In this document: positions 1 to 7,300 of the stretch, piece by piece
Position numbering within the stretch: position 1 is the first letter of the stretch
Layout of the letters: the number at the start of each line of letters is the position of its first letter
NCBI GenBank assembly: GCA_023391315.1
Contig: JAEWBD010000358.1
Coordinates: 1 to 8,700, forward strand
Reading direction: 5' to 3'
DNA from: Bacteroidota bacterium
GTDB taxonomy: Bacteria > Bacteroidota > Bacteroidia > Chitinophagales > Chitinophagaceae
Length of the DNA: 8,700 nucleotides
The notes under the pieces: generated by a model
The model's database searches: none
Seen by the model: the letters and a program-made list of their open reading frames with translations, nothing else
Told to the model about the DNA's origin: nothing
Program-made: the position numbers and the translations under genes

Positions 1-1
1 A

Positions 2-565
2 AAAGTAAGCATATCAAGGGCAAAAGTGGCTGTAGATTTCCCGGCGAGTTTTATGCTCATCGCCTCTATGAATCCCTGCCCCTGCGGGTTTTATAATCAT
101 CCCGACAGAGAGTGCACCTGCCCGCCCGGTGCTGTTCAGAAATATCTCAACAAAATATCCGGGCCATTATTGGACCGCATCGACCTGCATGTGGAAGTAA
201 CACCGGTTGCCTTCAGTGAATTAAGCAATATGCAGGCAAAAGGCGAATCTTCTTCAGTTATCCGGGAGCGGGTAATAAGAGCAAGGGAAATTCAGACGGA
301 AAGATATAAGGGTATTGAAGGTATGTATGCCAATGCACAAATGAGCAGCAAGCAGCTAAGGGAAATTTGTGTAATCAATACAGCCGGTGAAAACCTGTTG
401 AAACGCGCTATGGAAAAATTAAATTTATCTGCACGCGCTTATGACCGCATATTAAAAGTAAGTCGTACGGTTGCCGATCTTGCGGGTAGTGTTGATATAA
501 AAGTGGAGCATCTCGCCGAAGCTATTCAATACCGGAGTCTGGACAGGGAAGGTTGGGCGGGGTAG
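2..565 (+). CDS. comM: ComM/YifB-family Mg-chelatase-like AAA+ ATPase, C-terminal part (5' end cut by window edge)
   Basis: The frame is open from position 2 to a TAG at 563-565, giving 187 residues of a protein usually about 500 long. The Lon-like N-terminal domain and the Walker A and B motifs therefore lie outside the window. A GTG at position 26 is an internal valine, because the eight codons before it already continue the family sequence. Visible landmarks are the sensor-1 region SMNPCPCG, the arginine-finger stretch GPLLDRID, and the C-terminal Mg_chelatase_C helical domain with LSARAYDRILKVSRTVADL. Four cysteines (CPCG, then CTC about 10 residues later, window residues 26, 28, 38 and 40) form a conserved cluster that could bind a metal; that is inference. 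In naturally competent bacteria ComM is a hexameric helicase promoting branch migration during integration of transformed DNA. In Bacteroidota the role is assumed by homology. The next gene starts 230 bp downstream and is not obviously co-transcribed. Confidence 0.95.
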   Translation, partial: KVSISRAKVAVDFPASFMLIASMNPCPCGFYNHPDRECTCPPGAVQKYLNKISGPLLDRIDLHVEVTPVAFSELSNMQAKGESSSVIRERVIRAREIQTERYKGIEGMYANAQMSSKQLREICVINTAGENLLKRAMEKLNLSARAYDRILKVSRTVADLAGSVDIKVEHLAEAIQYRSLDREGWAG

Positions 566-745
566 CAAACAGTATCAGACAATACTTAATAACCCATTGC
601 GAAGCTAAGTGCAAAGAGTAATAAGTAACTTGGTAAAAACCCGGTTACGGCACATACTTTATTTCCCTAATACTTTAATGATGCTATCTACAATAAGCTG
701 TTTGCCGGTTTTTAAGCAATTATTTTTTCAGCCGTATCAATCATT

Positions 746-772
746 TATCTTTAGCCCGTAAAATAGCTTTTG
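746..772 (+). promoter_or_regulatory. Weak candidate promoter for the DJ-1/PfpI gene
   Basis: Two imperfect versions of the Bacteroidota -7 element TAnnTTTG lie 24 to 50 bp before the ATG at 796. They are TATCTTTA at 746-753 (5 of 6 fixed bases) and TAGCTTTTG at 764-772 (one extra T). No clear TTG stands at the expected upstream distance from either. The rest of the gap from 566 to 795 is A/T-rich and shows no further gene or convincing terminator. Confidence 0.2.
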
Positions 773-795
773 ATTATAATTTTCAAATTATTGCT

Positions 796-1350
796 ATGCT
801 AAAAAAGATACTCATCATTACCGGTGATGCCGGTGAAAGCTTTGAAATCTTATATGCCAGCCACAGGTTGCGGGAAGCCGGTTATACGTCGGTTATTGCA
901 GCACCCGCCGTAAAAAGAATGAATCTTGTAATGCATGACTTTGAACCGGGCTGGGATACTTATGTGGAAAGAAAAGGTTATTTAGTAATGGCTGATATTT
1001 CTTTTGATGACGTAAACACTGCTGATTATACAGCCGTGCTTATGCCCGGCGGGAGAGCGCCTGAATACCTGCGCAATGATGAACGTGTCATAAAAATTGT
1101 AAAAGAATTCTATACTACAGGTAAATATGTTTTTGCTATATGCCATGGCACACAAATATTGGTAACCGCTGGCCTTGTAGATAAAAAAAATATTGCCTGC
1201 TATGAACATGTAAAATCTGAAGTAGAAGCCTGTGGCGGCATATATGTAAAAAACGATGAAGCCGTACAGGATGGTAAAATTGTAACAGGCAAAACCTGGC
1301 AATCGCATCCTGAATTTTATAAAATAGTATTTAGCTGCCTGGAACATTAA
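796..1350 (+). CDS. DJ-1/PfpI family protein (class I glutamine amidotransferase-like fold)
   Basis: This is a complete 184-residue protein, a normal length for single-domain DJ-1/PfpI members. It has the expected Rossmann-like start (MLKKILIITGD), a conserved acidic residue near position 14 followed by a YASHRLREAGY helix, the MPGGRAPEYLR loop at about 83-93, and the nucleophile elbow AICHGTQIL with Cys116 and His117. Together these match the PfpI/YhbO-like branch rather than eukaryotic DJ-1. Members have been reported as cysteine peptidases, glyoxalase III-type enzymes, or protectants against carbonyl and other stress; the sequence cannot decide between these. There is no signal peptide, so it is probably cytoplasmic. 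The residue after ICHG is threonine, where many relatives have proline or alanine. It appears to be a single-gene unit between comM and the downstream regulator, with more than 200 bp on each side. The ATG at 796 gives the family's usual N-terminus directly before the first beta strand. Confidence 0.92.
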   Translation: MLKKILIITGDAGESFEILYASHRLREAGYTSVIAAPAVKRMNLVMHDFEPGWDTYVERKGYLVMADISFDDVNTADYTAVLMPGGRAPEYLRNDERVIKIVKEFYTTGKYVFAICHGTQILVTAGLVDKKNIACYEHVKSEVEACGGIYVKNDEAVQDGKIVTGKTWQSHPEFYKIVFSCLEH

Positions 1351-1354
1351 AAAC

Positions 1355-1416
1355 GCCGGAATATCATTTCTGTATGTCGCGGGGAGAAATTTATCCCACC
1401 CTGCCAGGTCTCCGGC
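1355..1416. repeat. Hairpin-forming intergenic element, possible interspersed repeat
   Basis: This 62-bp stretch is bounded by the inverted repeat GCCGGA (1355-1360) and TCCGGC (1411-1416), with flanking AAA and TTT that could extend the stem past one bulged base. Inside are a second small inverted repeat, GGGA (1382-1385) against TCCC (1394-1397), and the near-palindrome CCTGCCAGG at 1400-1408. The core words ATCATTTC and GAGAAATTTATCCC resemble, from memory, short intergenic repeats that recur in Bacteroidota genomes (GTCATTTCGA..GAGAAATCT type). Only one copy lies in this window, so repeat status is inferred. It follows the DJ-1 stop codon directly and could also act as a weak 3'-end structure, but it lacks a proper U-tract. 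Confidence 0.35.
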
Positions 1417-1545
1417 TTTAAATACAATTCCGCAGTTCATAATCTTAAGCAGAGGACCTGCCGGCAAACGGATTTCTGTATAAGCTAACTTTTTGTTGTT
1501 AAAAATTATCCGGTTTTAGTTCCTTCTGCTTATTGCCTGTTACTA

Positions 1546-1553
1546 TAACTTTG
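1546..1553 (+). promoter_or_regulatory. Candidate Bacteroidota -7 promoter element of the Kelch/SARP regulator gene
   Basis: TAACTTTG matches the Bacteroidota housekeeping -7 consensus TAnnTTTG at all six fixed bases. It ends 36 bp before the ATG at 1590, leaving a leader of roughly 30 nt. The -33 TTG is not well placed: the nearest TTG (1533-1535) is only 10 bp upstream of the box, and the expected distance holds only TTC (1520-1522). The call therefore rests on the -7 box and its position. Confidence 0.4.
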
Positions 1554-1589
1554 ATATTCTGCAACTGCTTCTTATTATAACGCTGAAAA

Positions 1590-4118
1590 ATGGGCCTGTT
1601 AAAACGTCGTTCTAACTTTTTCTATATACTATTACTGCTTATAAATGCTTTCAATACAAAAGCTCAAGGGCTACAATTTAATGCTAATGACAGCCTGCTT
1701 ATAAAACGTACATCCTATAATGTTTTTAATGGCAATGCCACCTTTAGCCATCATCTTTTAATAAGTTTTGATCTTTCTGTATGGGACAGGTCTAATCTTG
1801 GGTACATATTAAATGTGGCCGATAAAGAAAACTCTTACAGCCTTAGCTATCTTTTTAATAATGATACGGGTTATCTCAATTTTAATATTGATGCGAGGAG
1901 CAATAAAATTAAAATTCCGCTACAGCCGTCGCTTTTGGTAAGAAAGAAATGGATGAAAGTGGTAATGAATTTTAACCTGGACAAAGACGAGGTGACCATT
2001 GCCGTTAATAATAAAAATTATCAGACCAGCGAATTAGGATTACATGATAAGATAACAGCAAGATTGGTGTTTGGCAAAAATCCTTTATATACTGAAGTGC
2101 CGCATATAGCCATTAAAAACCTTTCGGTAAGTGACAATAAAAAAAATTACTTCTTTCCATTGAATGAATGGAGCGGCAACAATGTGCACGATGAAAAAGG
2201 CAATATTGTTGGTTACGTGGATAACCCGTTTTGGCTTACCCGCGAATCATATTTCTGGAAACCGGTTTTCAACCGTTCATTTAAACAGGTGGCAGGATTA
2301 AATTTCAACCCGCTTGATCAAAACCTTTCCATTTTTTCAAAAGATTCTCTGATAACTTATAATGCGCAAAATAAAGACCTGGTGGCAAGGCCGTATAAAA
2401 ACGCAATGCCCGTAAATATGGTGCTGGGTAAAAACATTCTTAACACAAAAGAAAACAGGGTTTACATTTACGAATTGTTTGATGTGCAGGCAGGCCAGCC
2501 TTCCATAGCATCACTCAATCTCGACCTGAATAATCTTGAATGGCAAACGGTTGGTAAAGCAACGCTGCCAAACCAGTTGCATCATCACAATATTTTCTAT
2601 GATGCAACAGGAGATACTATTTATCTGTTTGGCGGCTATGGAAATTATAAATACCATAACACGTTTTTGTACTACGATAAACGAACGGACGCATGGCAGC
2701 CGCAAACCTTTACCGGCGATAAAATAACGCCGCGTTTCTTTTCTGCCGCCGGCCTTTCAGACAAGCCCAACGAAATATTTTTATTTGGCGGTTATGGAAA
2801 TGAATCGGGCAACCAGGTTATTGGCGGTAAACAATATTATGACCTTTACAGGATCAACGTCCAAAATCACACAATAAAGAAGTGTTGGGAAATACAACCT
2901 GACAGCGGCGTGTTTGTTCCGGCCAACAACCTCATCTTGTCGGCCGACAAACAATATTTTTATGCGTTATGCTATCCGCATGAGATGGCCAGAACAGCAT
3001 TAACGCTGTATAAGTTTTCTATTAAAGATGGCAGCTATGAAATTGTAAGTGCGCCCATACCGGTTATTTCCGAGCGCATAGAATCTGACATCAATCTTTT
3101 TTTTGACGGCAATACGAATGAATTTTTTTGCACCGTACAAGAGTTTACCGACAGGCATAACTCTGCTATAAAAGTATTTTCACTGGAGGGGCCACCGTTA
3201 AGCAGGGCGCTTTACCTACAATCCCTCGAGCCTGAAAAGCCTTCGCATAATTTTATTCCCTACATCATTGCAGGTGTGTTTATTATTAGCGCTATAGCCG
3301 GAATTATATTATTGAGAAGAAAAAAAGGTCAAAGCCAGGCAGCAGTTGTTCAGCCATTAATGGTTCCTGAAATGGAGAATGAACCTGCGGAAACGGAGGC
3401 CGCAGTTAACCAGATTACCAAAAATGCTATTTATATATTAGGCGATTTCTTAGTATATGATGCAAAAGGGATGGATATAACCCACCTGTTCAGCCCAAAG
3501 ATCAAACAGCTTTTTGCGCTGATATTACTCAACAGCATTAACGGTGAAGGCATCAGCTCAAGAAAAATCTCGTCTGCCTTATGGCCCGATAAAGAGTACG
3601 CAAAAACCAAAAACATACGCGGCGTAACGTTCAATCATTTAAGAAATGTTATTAGTAATATAAGTGGGCTTGAGCTTAATTTTTCAGGCGATAATTATTT
3701 CTTTAAGCTGGATGAAACGGTTTTTTGTGATTATGCCTTTGTTTCCAAAATTTTAGACCACGGTGAATTTACTGATGTAAGCCTGCCTTTGATTTTACGG
3801 GGCGGCCTGCTACATGAAATGCATGATACCTGGCTGGAAACGGTGAAGTATGAATATGAGCACAGGTTAATTAACCTCCTGATGCGCGAAGTAAAGCTGT
3901 TTTATGACGCCAATAATTTAAAACAAGCCCTGGAAATTTCGAGGTATATTTTAAAAACAGAGCCGTTTAATGAAGAAGCCCTCAAATACGAAATAGCCGT
4001 ACTAAAGAAATTAAAAGGTGCGGATTATGCCCGTAAGATTTTTGACCAGCACGCTGATGAATATAAACGCTCCCTGGGTGACGACTGCCCTTTAAAATTT
4101 GAAGACATCAATTTATAA
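1590..4118 (+). CDS. Membrane-spanning one-component regulator: exported Kelch-type sensor, TM helix, SARP-like winged helix and BTAD-like tail
   Basis: The 842-residue protein starts with a signal peptide (residues 1-26, hydrophobic FFYILLLLINAF, cleavage near KAQ). Residues about 27-215 look like an all-beta LamG/concanavalin-like sandwich, including PLNEWSGNNVHDEKGN near 190-205. Residues about 220-545 resemble a Kelch propeller, with two clear repeats, YLFGGYGN (345-352) and FLFGGYGN (397-404). A single transmembrane helix spans about 555-575 and is followed by RRKK, which predicts N-out/C-in topology. After an acidic linker (about 590-605), residues 614-718 match the SARP/Trans_reg_C winged helix: YILGDFLVYDAKG, then SPKIKQLFALILL, SSRKISSALWPD, and NIRGVTFNHLRNVI. 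Residues about 720-842 resemble the BTAD helical domain (LKQALEISRYILKTEPFNEE, then a final YKRSLGDDCPL). It probably binds a ligand outside the inner membrane and regulates DNA inside. It has no kinase or receiver domain. Its place directly upstream of susC/susD suggests local control of that pair. The domain reading is by eye; the beta-sandwich assignment is the least certain. Confidence 0.85.
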   Translation: MGLLKRRSNFFYILLLLINAFNTKAQGLQFNANDSLLIKRTSYNVFNGNATFSHHLLISFDLSVWDRSNLGYILNVADKENSYSLSYLFNNDTGYLNFNIDARSNKIKIPLQPSLLVRKKWMKVVMNFNLDKDEVTIAVNNKNYQTSELGLHDKITARLVFGKNPLYTEVPHIAIKNLSVSDNKKNYFFPLNEWSGNNVHDEKGNIVGYVDNPFWLTRESYFWKPVFNRSFKQVAGLNFNPLDQNLSIFSKDSLITYNAQNKDLVARPYKNAMPVNMVLGKNILNTKENRVYIYELFDVQAGQPSIASLNLDLNNLEWQTVGKATLPNQLHHHNIFYDATGDTIYLFGGYGNYKYHNTFLYYDKRTDAWQPQTFTGDKITPRFFSAAGLSDKPNEIFLFGGYGNESGNQVIGGKQYYDLYRINVQNHTIKKCWEIQPDSGVFVPANNLILSADKQYFYALCYPHEMARTALTLYKFSIKDGSYEIVSAPIPVISERIESDINLFFDGNTNEFFCTVQEFTDRHNSAIKVFSLEGPPLSRALYLQSLEPEKPSHNFIPYIIAGVFIISAIAGIILLRRKKGQSQAAVVQPLMVPEMENEPAETEAAVNQITKNAIYILGDFLVYDAKGMDITHLFSPKIKQLFALILLNSINGEGISSRKISSALWPDKEYAKTKNIRGVTFNHLRNVISNISGLELNFSGDNYFFKLDETVFCDYAFVSKILDHGEFTDVSLPLILRGGLLHEMHDTWLETVKYEYEHRLINLLMREVKLFYDANNLKQALEISRYILKTEPFNEEALKYEIAVLKKLKGADYARKIFDQHADEYKRSLGDDCPLKFEDINL

Positions 4119-4138
4119 CCCTCTTCATATTGTTTTTT

Positions 4139-4171
4139 TTAACAAAAAAAGGCCTAATTGTTAAGGTTAAC
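4139..4171. repeat. Inverted TTAAC half-sites downstream of the regulator gene
   Basis: A perfect 7-bp inverted repeat, TTAACAA (4139-4145) and TTGTTAA (4158-4164), is separated by 12 bp that include GGCC. It is followed at once by the palindrome GTTAAC (4166-4171). It starts 21 bp after the regulator stop codon. The stem is A/T-rich and has no U-tract after it, so it is a poor intrinsic terminator. The half-sites share the TTAAC core of the direct repeats that begin 17 bp further on, which favours protein binding. A TTG at 4158-4160 with AATATTTG at 4176-4183 (5 of 6 bases of the -7 consensus, 15-bp spacer) is a weak candidate promoter inside the same stretch. Confidence 0.3.
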
Positions 4172-4187
4172 TAAAAATATTTGACCA

Positions 4188-4220
4188 TTAACCCGGCTTT
4201 TAACCCTTTTTTTAACACCC
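4188..4220 (+). promoter_or_regulatory. Three direct TTAAC(C/A)C repeats at 12-bp period, candidate operator of the susC/susD operon
   Basis: TTAACCC occurs at 4188-4194 and 4200-4206, and TTAACAC (followed by CC) at 4212-4218. Each start is exactly 12 bp from the previous one, so 7-bp boxes are separated by 5 bp (GGCTT, then TTTTT). A degenerate box, ATAACCC, lies at 4115-4121 across the regulator stop codon. SARP-type activators are known to bind short direct heptameric repeats spaced about one helical turn apart near the -35 region. The neighbouring regulator carries a SARP-like domain, so it is the natural candidate ligand. The promoter itself is not certain: candidates are AATATTTG at 4176-4183, which would put the repeats at the start of the transcript, and TCATTTTG at 4333-4340. 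Operator function is inference from geometry and position. Confidence 0.4.
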
Positions 4221-4306
4221 CGTCCAATAAAATTACACCATTAAACGACGGCTTGCTTTATCCGAAAATAACTGAAAGCCAGAACTGTTATTGCCAATAG
4301 AATCAT

Positions 4307-4326
4307 TGCCGGGAACCTATCCGGCA
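4307..4326. other. GC-rich hairpin or dyad in the susC leader
   Basis: TGCCGG (4307-4312) and CCGGCA (4321-4326) form a perfect 6-bp stem around an 8-nt loop, ending 29 bp before the ATG at 4356. It stands out in an otherwise A/T-rich gap. It is not followed by a U-run and so does not look like a terminator. It could be a leader-RNA hairpin near the ribosome entry region or a dyad operator. A TCATTTTG at 4333-4340, 5 of 6 bases of the -7 consensus, lies just after it; if used, the dyad would sit between the -33 and -7 elements. Confidence 0.35.
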
Positions 4327-4355
4327 TATTAATCATTTTGAAAAACAATTGCCTG

Positions 4356-7300
4356 ATGAAATTTTACTTGCAAAAAAGAAAGTACAAACTGCTGCTCTTT
4401 CTATGTTCCATTTTATTGCTCGGCTCAACAAGCAGTGCCCAGCAAACAAAACAAGAGCTTACCATTACCGGTGTAGTGCATAACGAACTGAATAATTTGT
4501 TGCAGGGCGTTACAACCATAAACCTGAAAACGGGTAAAACCGTTGTAACAAATGAGAAGGGTGCATTTTCCATCAATGCCCAACAGGGAGATTCTATTTC
4601 TTTTTCTTATGTGGGTTACAGCACCCAAACAGTTGCCATTGGCGACCGTATTTACCTTGACATAATCCTGAATGCCCCAAGCGGCAGCATGGAAGATGTG
4701 GTGGTGGTGGGTTACGGCAAACAGAAAAAAGTTAGCCTTGTTGGCGCCCAGGCAACTATAAAAGCAGAAGATCTTCAGCATCCTGTTGCCAATATAAGTA
4801 CCATGTTGGCCGGCCGTATTTCAGGCTTGATTGGTGTACAACGCTCTGGTTTGCCAGGTAGCAATACTGCGGATATATGGATAAGAGGAATACAAAGTTT
4901 TGGCAGGAGCAGCAGCGCCGCTCTGATAATTATTGATGGTGTACAGGGCCGCGACCTTAACAGTATTGACCCGGAAGATATAGCCACTTTTACCATTTTA
5001 AAAGATGCTGCGGCAACAGCCGTGTACGGATCATTGGGTGCAAATGGTGTTATTCTTATTACTACAAAACGAGGTAAACAAGGTAAAGTAAACCTTATGG
5101 TAAATTATAACCAGGGAATTACCGCTTTTACAAAAACGCCCGAAATGGCCGATGCAAAAACCTATATGAATTTAAAAAATGAAGCTATGGTTGCATCGGG
5201 ACTGCAGCCGCAGTTTACACAGGATTATATAGATAGCACACTTTCACCTGCTGCAAACCACTATGTATATCCAAATGTTAACTGGCTGGATTACCTGTTT
5301 AAAAGTACTTCCTCCAACAAACGCCTGAATTTCAGCGCAACAGGTGGCTCTGAAAATACACAGTTTTATACCTCGCTTGCCTATTATGATGAATCTTCTT
5401 TATTAAAGACGTCGCCCGATGTTAATTATGATGCCGGTACACGTTTTCAACGGTATAATTTCACTTCTAACGTTGATATGAAATGGACTAAAACCACTAA
5501 ATTTTTTCTTGGTCTCAGTGGCTATATCACTAATTTTAATCAGCCGGGCATATCTACGGATAATAATAATGAAAGTAACAAAGGAGCGAAACAAGCTTTT
5601 GTGCAAGCCATGAATGCCAGCCCTGTCTTCTATCCGCCAATGTACCCCGGCAACCTCGTTTCTGGTGTTGCCTATGGTTCTTCGCCTTCACCCAATCCAT
5701 GGGCAGCGGTTACCCAAACTGGTTATTCTAAATACTTTACTTCTAAATTAAATGCCAATGCAAGCCTTAGCCAGGATTTAAGTTTTTGGGTGAAGGGCTT
5801 ATCTGTAAGTGGTTTGTATTCTTTTGATGTTTGGAATTCTTCTACCCAGTACAGAATCCGCTCCAGAAGCATCTATTTTCTTAACCAGGTAGATCATTAC
5901 AACGCTGATGGTTCTTTAAACCTTGAGCAAATGATTGCAGGTTCAGACAACCTGAATTTTGGTAATGCCAATGATGCTAACCGCCAGTTTACGGCACAAG
6001 GGCAGGTAACTTATGATAATACTTTTGGCGATCATCATATCTACTCCATGCTGGTGTATAACCAGCTAAGCCAGTTATACCCTTTTGCCGGCAACCTCAG
6101 CGATTATATACCGCACCGCCAGCAGAACTATGCAGGCAAGGTTACTTATTCTTATAAGGATAAATATTTTGTTGAATTTAATGCAGGCTACAACGGGTCG
6201 GAAGATTATGCACCATCAAAAAGGTTTGGCTTCTTTCCTTCAGTAGGCCTGGGCTGGGTGCTTTCAAAAGAAAAATTCTTTGAGCCGCTTTCCAATGTCT
6301 TCCAATTCTTTAAAGTGCGCTACTCCAATGGTATTGCCGGTGCACCAGGCACGGGTTTGCGCTTTGGTTATTTGACGCTGATAACAACCGGTGCACAAGG
6401 TATTTGGTTTGGTACGCCAAATAACAATACCGGTTATATTTCGGGTATCAATATTTCACAGTACGGCGCTGATGTATCCTGGGCCACTGCACACACGCAA
6501 GACCTCGGCCTTGAGTTTAATGTGCTGAACAACAAACTTAGTTTCATATTGGATTATTTCAAATCGAAAAGAACCGGTGTTTTTCTTGATCGGGCCGATT
6601 TTCCTGACTATGCAGGCCTGCAATACAACCCGGTTGGTAACTATGGTAAAGTTAATGCCTCGGGTTTTGATGGAACAGTAGAATTGCTTCCAATAAACCT
6701 GGGCAGCAAAGCATCCATTTCTTTCAGGGGAACATTCTCTTACAACCAGGATGTGCTTTTAGAAAACAGGCAGGCGCCTTTTGCCGATCCTTACCAGGAA
6801 AGAAGAGGGCAAAATATTTTGGCACAGTTTGGTTATGTGGCTGATGGCCTGTTTCAAAACCAGAAAGAGATTGATAACTGGGCAGACCAAACGGCATTGG
6901 GCAACCCTCGTGTGGGGGATATAAAATACAAAGACCTCAATGGAGACGGTGTTGTAAATATATATGATCAAACAAAAATAAGCAGGGGCGATGTGCCAAG
7001 CCTTACCTATGGTTTTGGTGTAAATCTTAATGTAGGCCAGTTTTATATCAGCGCTTTCTTCCAGGGGGTTTCAGGCGCTTACCGTACACTTGACGGTATT
7101 GCCAGGGTGCCCCTTTCCGCCAGTGGTAATGATGGTAATTCTTATTCCAATGTTGTTGACCGGTGGACAGAAGAAAATCATGCCGAACACCCGTTTTATC
7201 CGCGTCTTGGCGTAGGAACAACCGTTAATAACAACAATCAGCCCAGCACCTGGTGGGTGAAGGATATTAGCTTCATAAGGTTTAAAACACTTGATATAGG

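Noticed and set aside
26..28. GTG as the true start of a short ComM-like protein
   Set aside because: The codons upstream to the window edge already encode family sequence (KVSISRAK), so the gene is cut by the window and not naturally short.
635..713. AAAAACCCGG and CCGGTTTTT as a terminator after comM
   Set aside because: The arms need a bulge and are separated by about 60 nt, too far for a typical intrinsic terminator.
982..1467. 161-codon open frame on the minus strand
   Set aside because: Most of it lies antisense to the well-supported DJ-1/PfpI gene, the translation has no family character, and the remainder crosses the hairpin-rich intergenic element.
4131..4150. T-run followed by an A-run as a terminator of the regulator gene
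   Set aside because: There is no GC-rich stem before the T-run, and any hairpin would be only A/T pairs.
4338..4355. In-frame TTG start 18 bp upstream of the chosen susC start
   Set aside because: The ATG at 4356 gives a normal signal peptide with basic residues before the hydrophobic core; the TTG only adds six polar or mixed residues.
4425..4781. 118-codon minus-strand frame opposite the susC N-terminus
   Set aside because: It is antisense to a conserved coding region, its translation is low in family-like features, and no promoter for it was seen.
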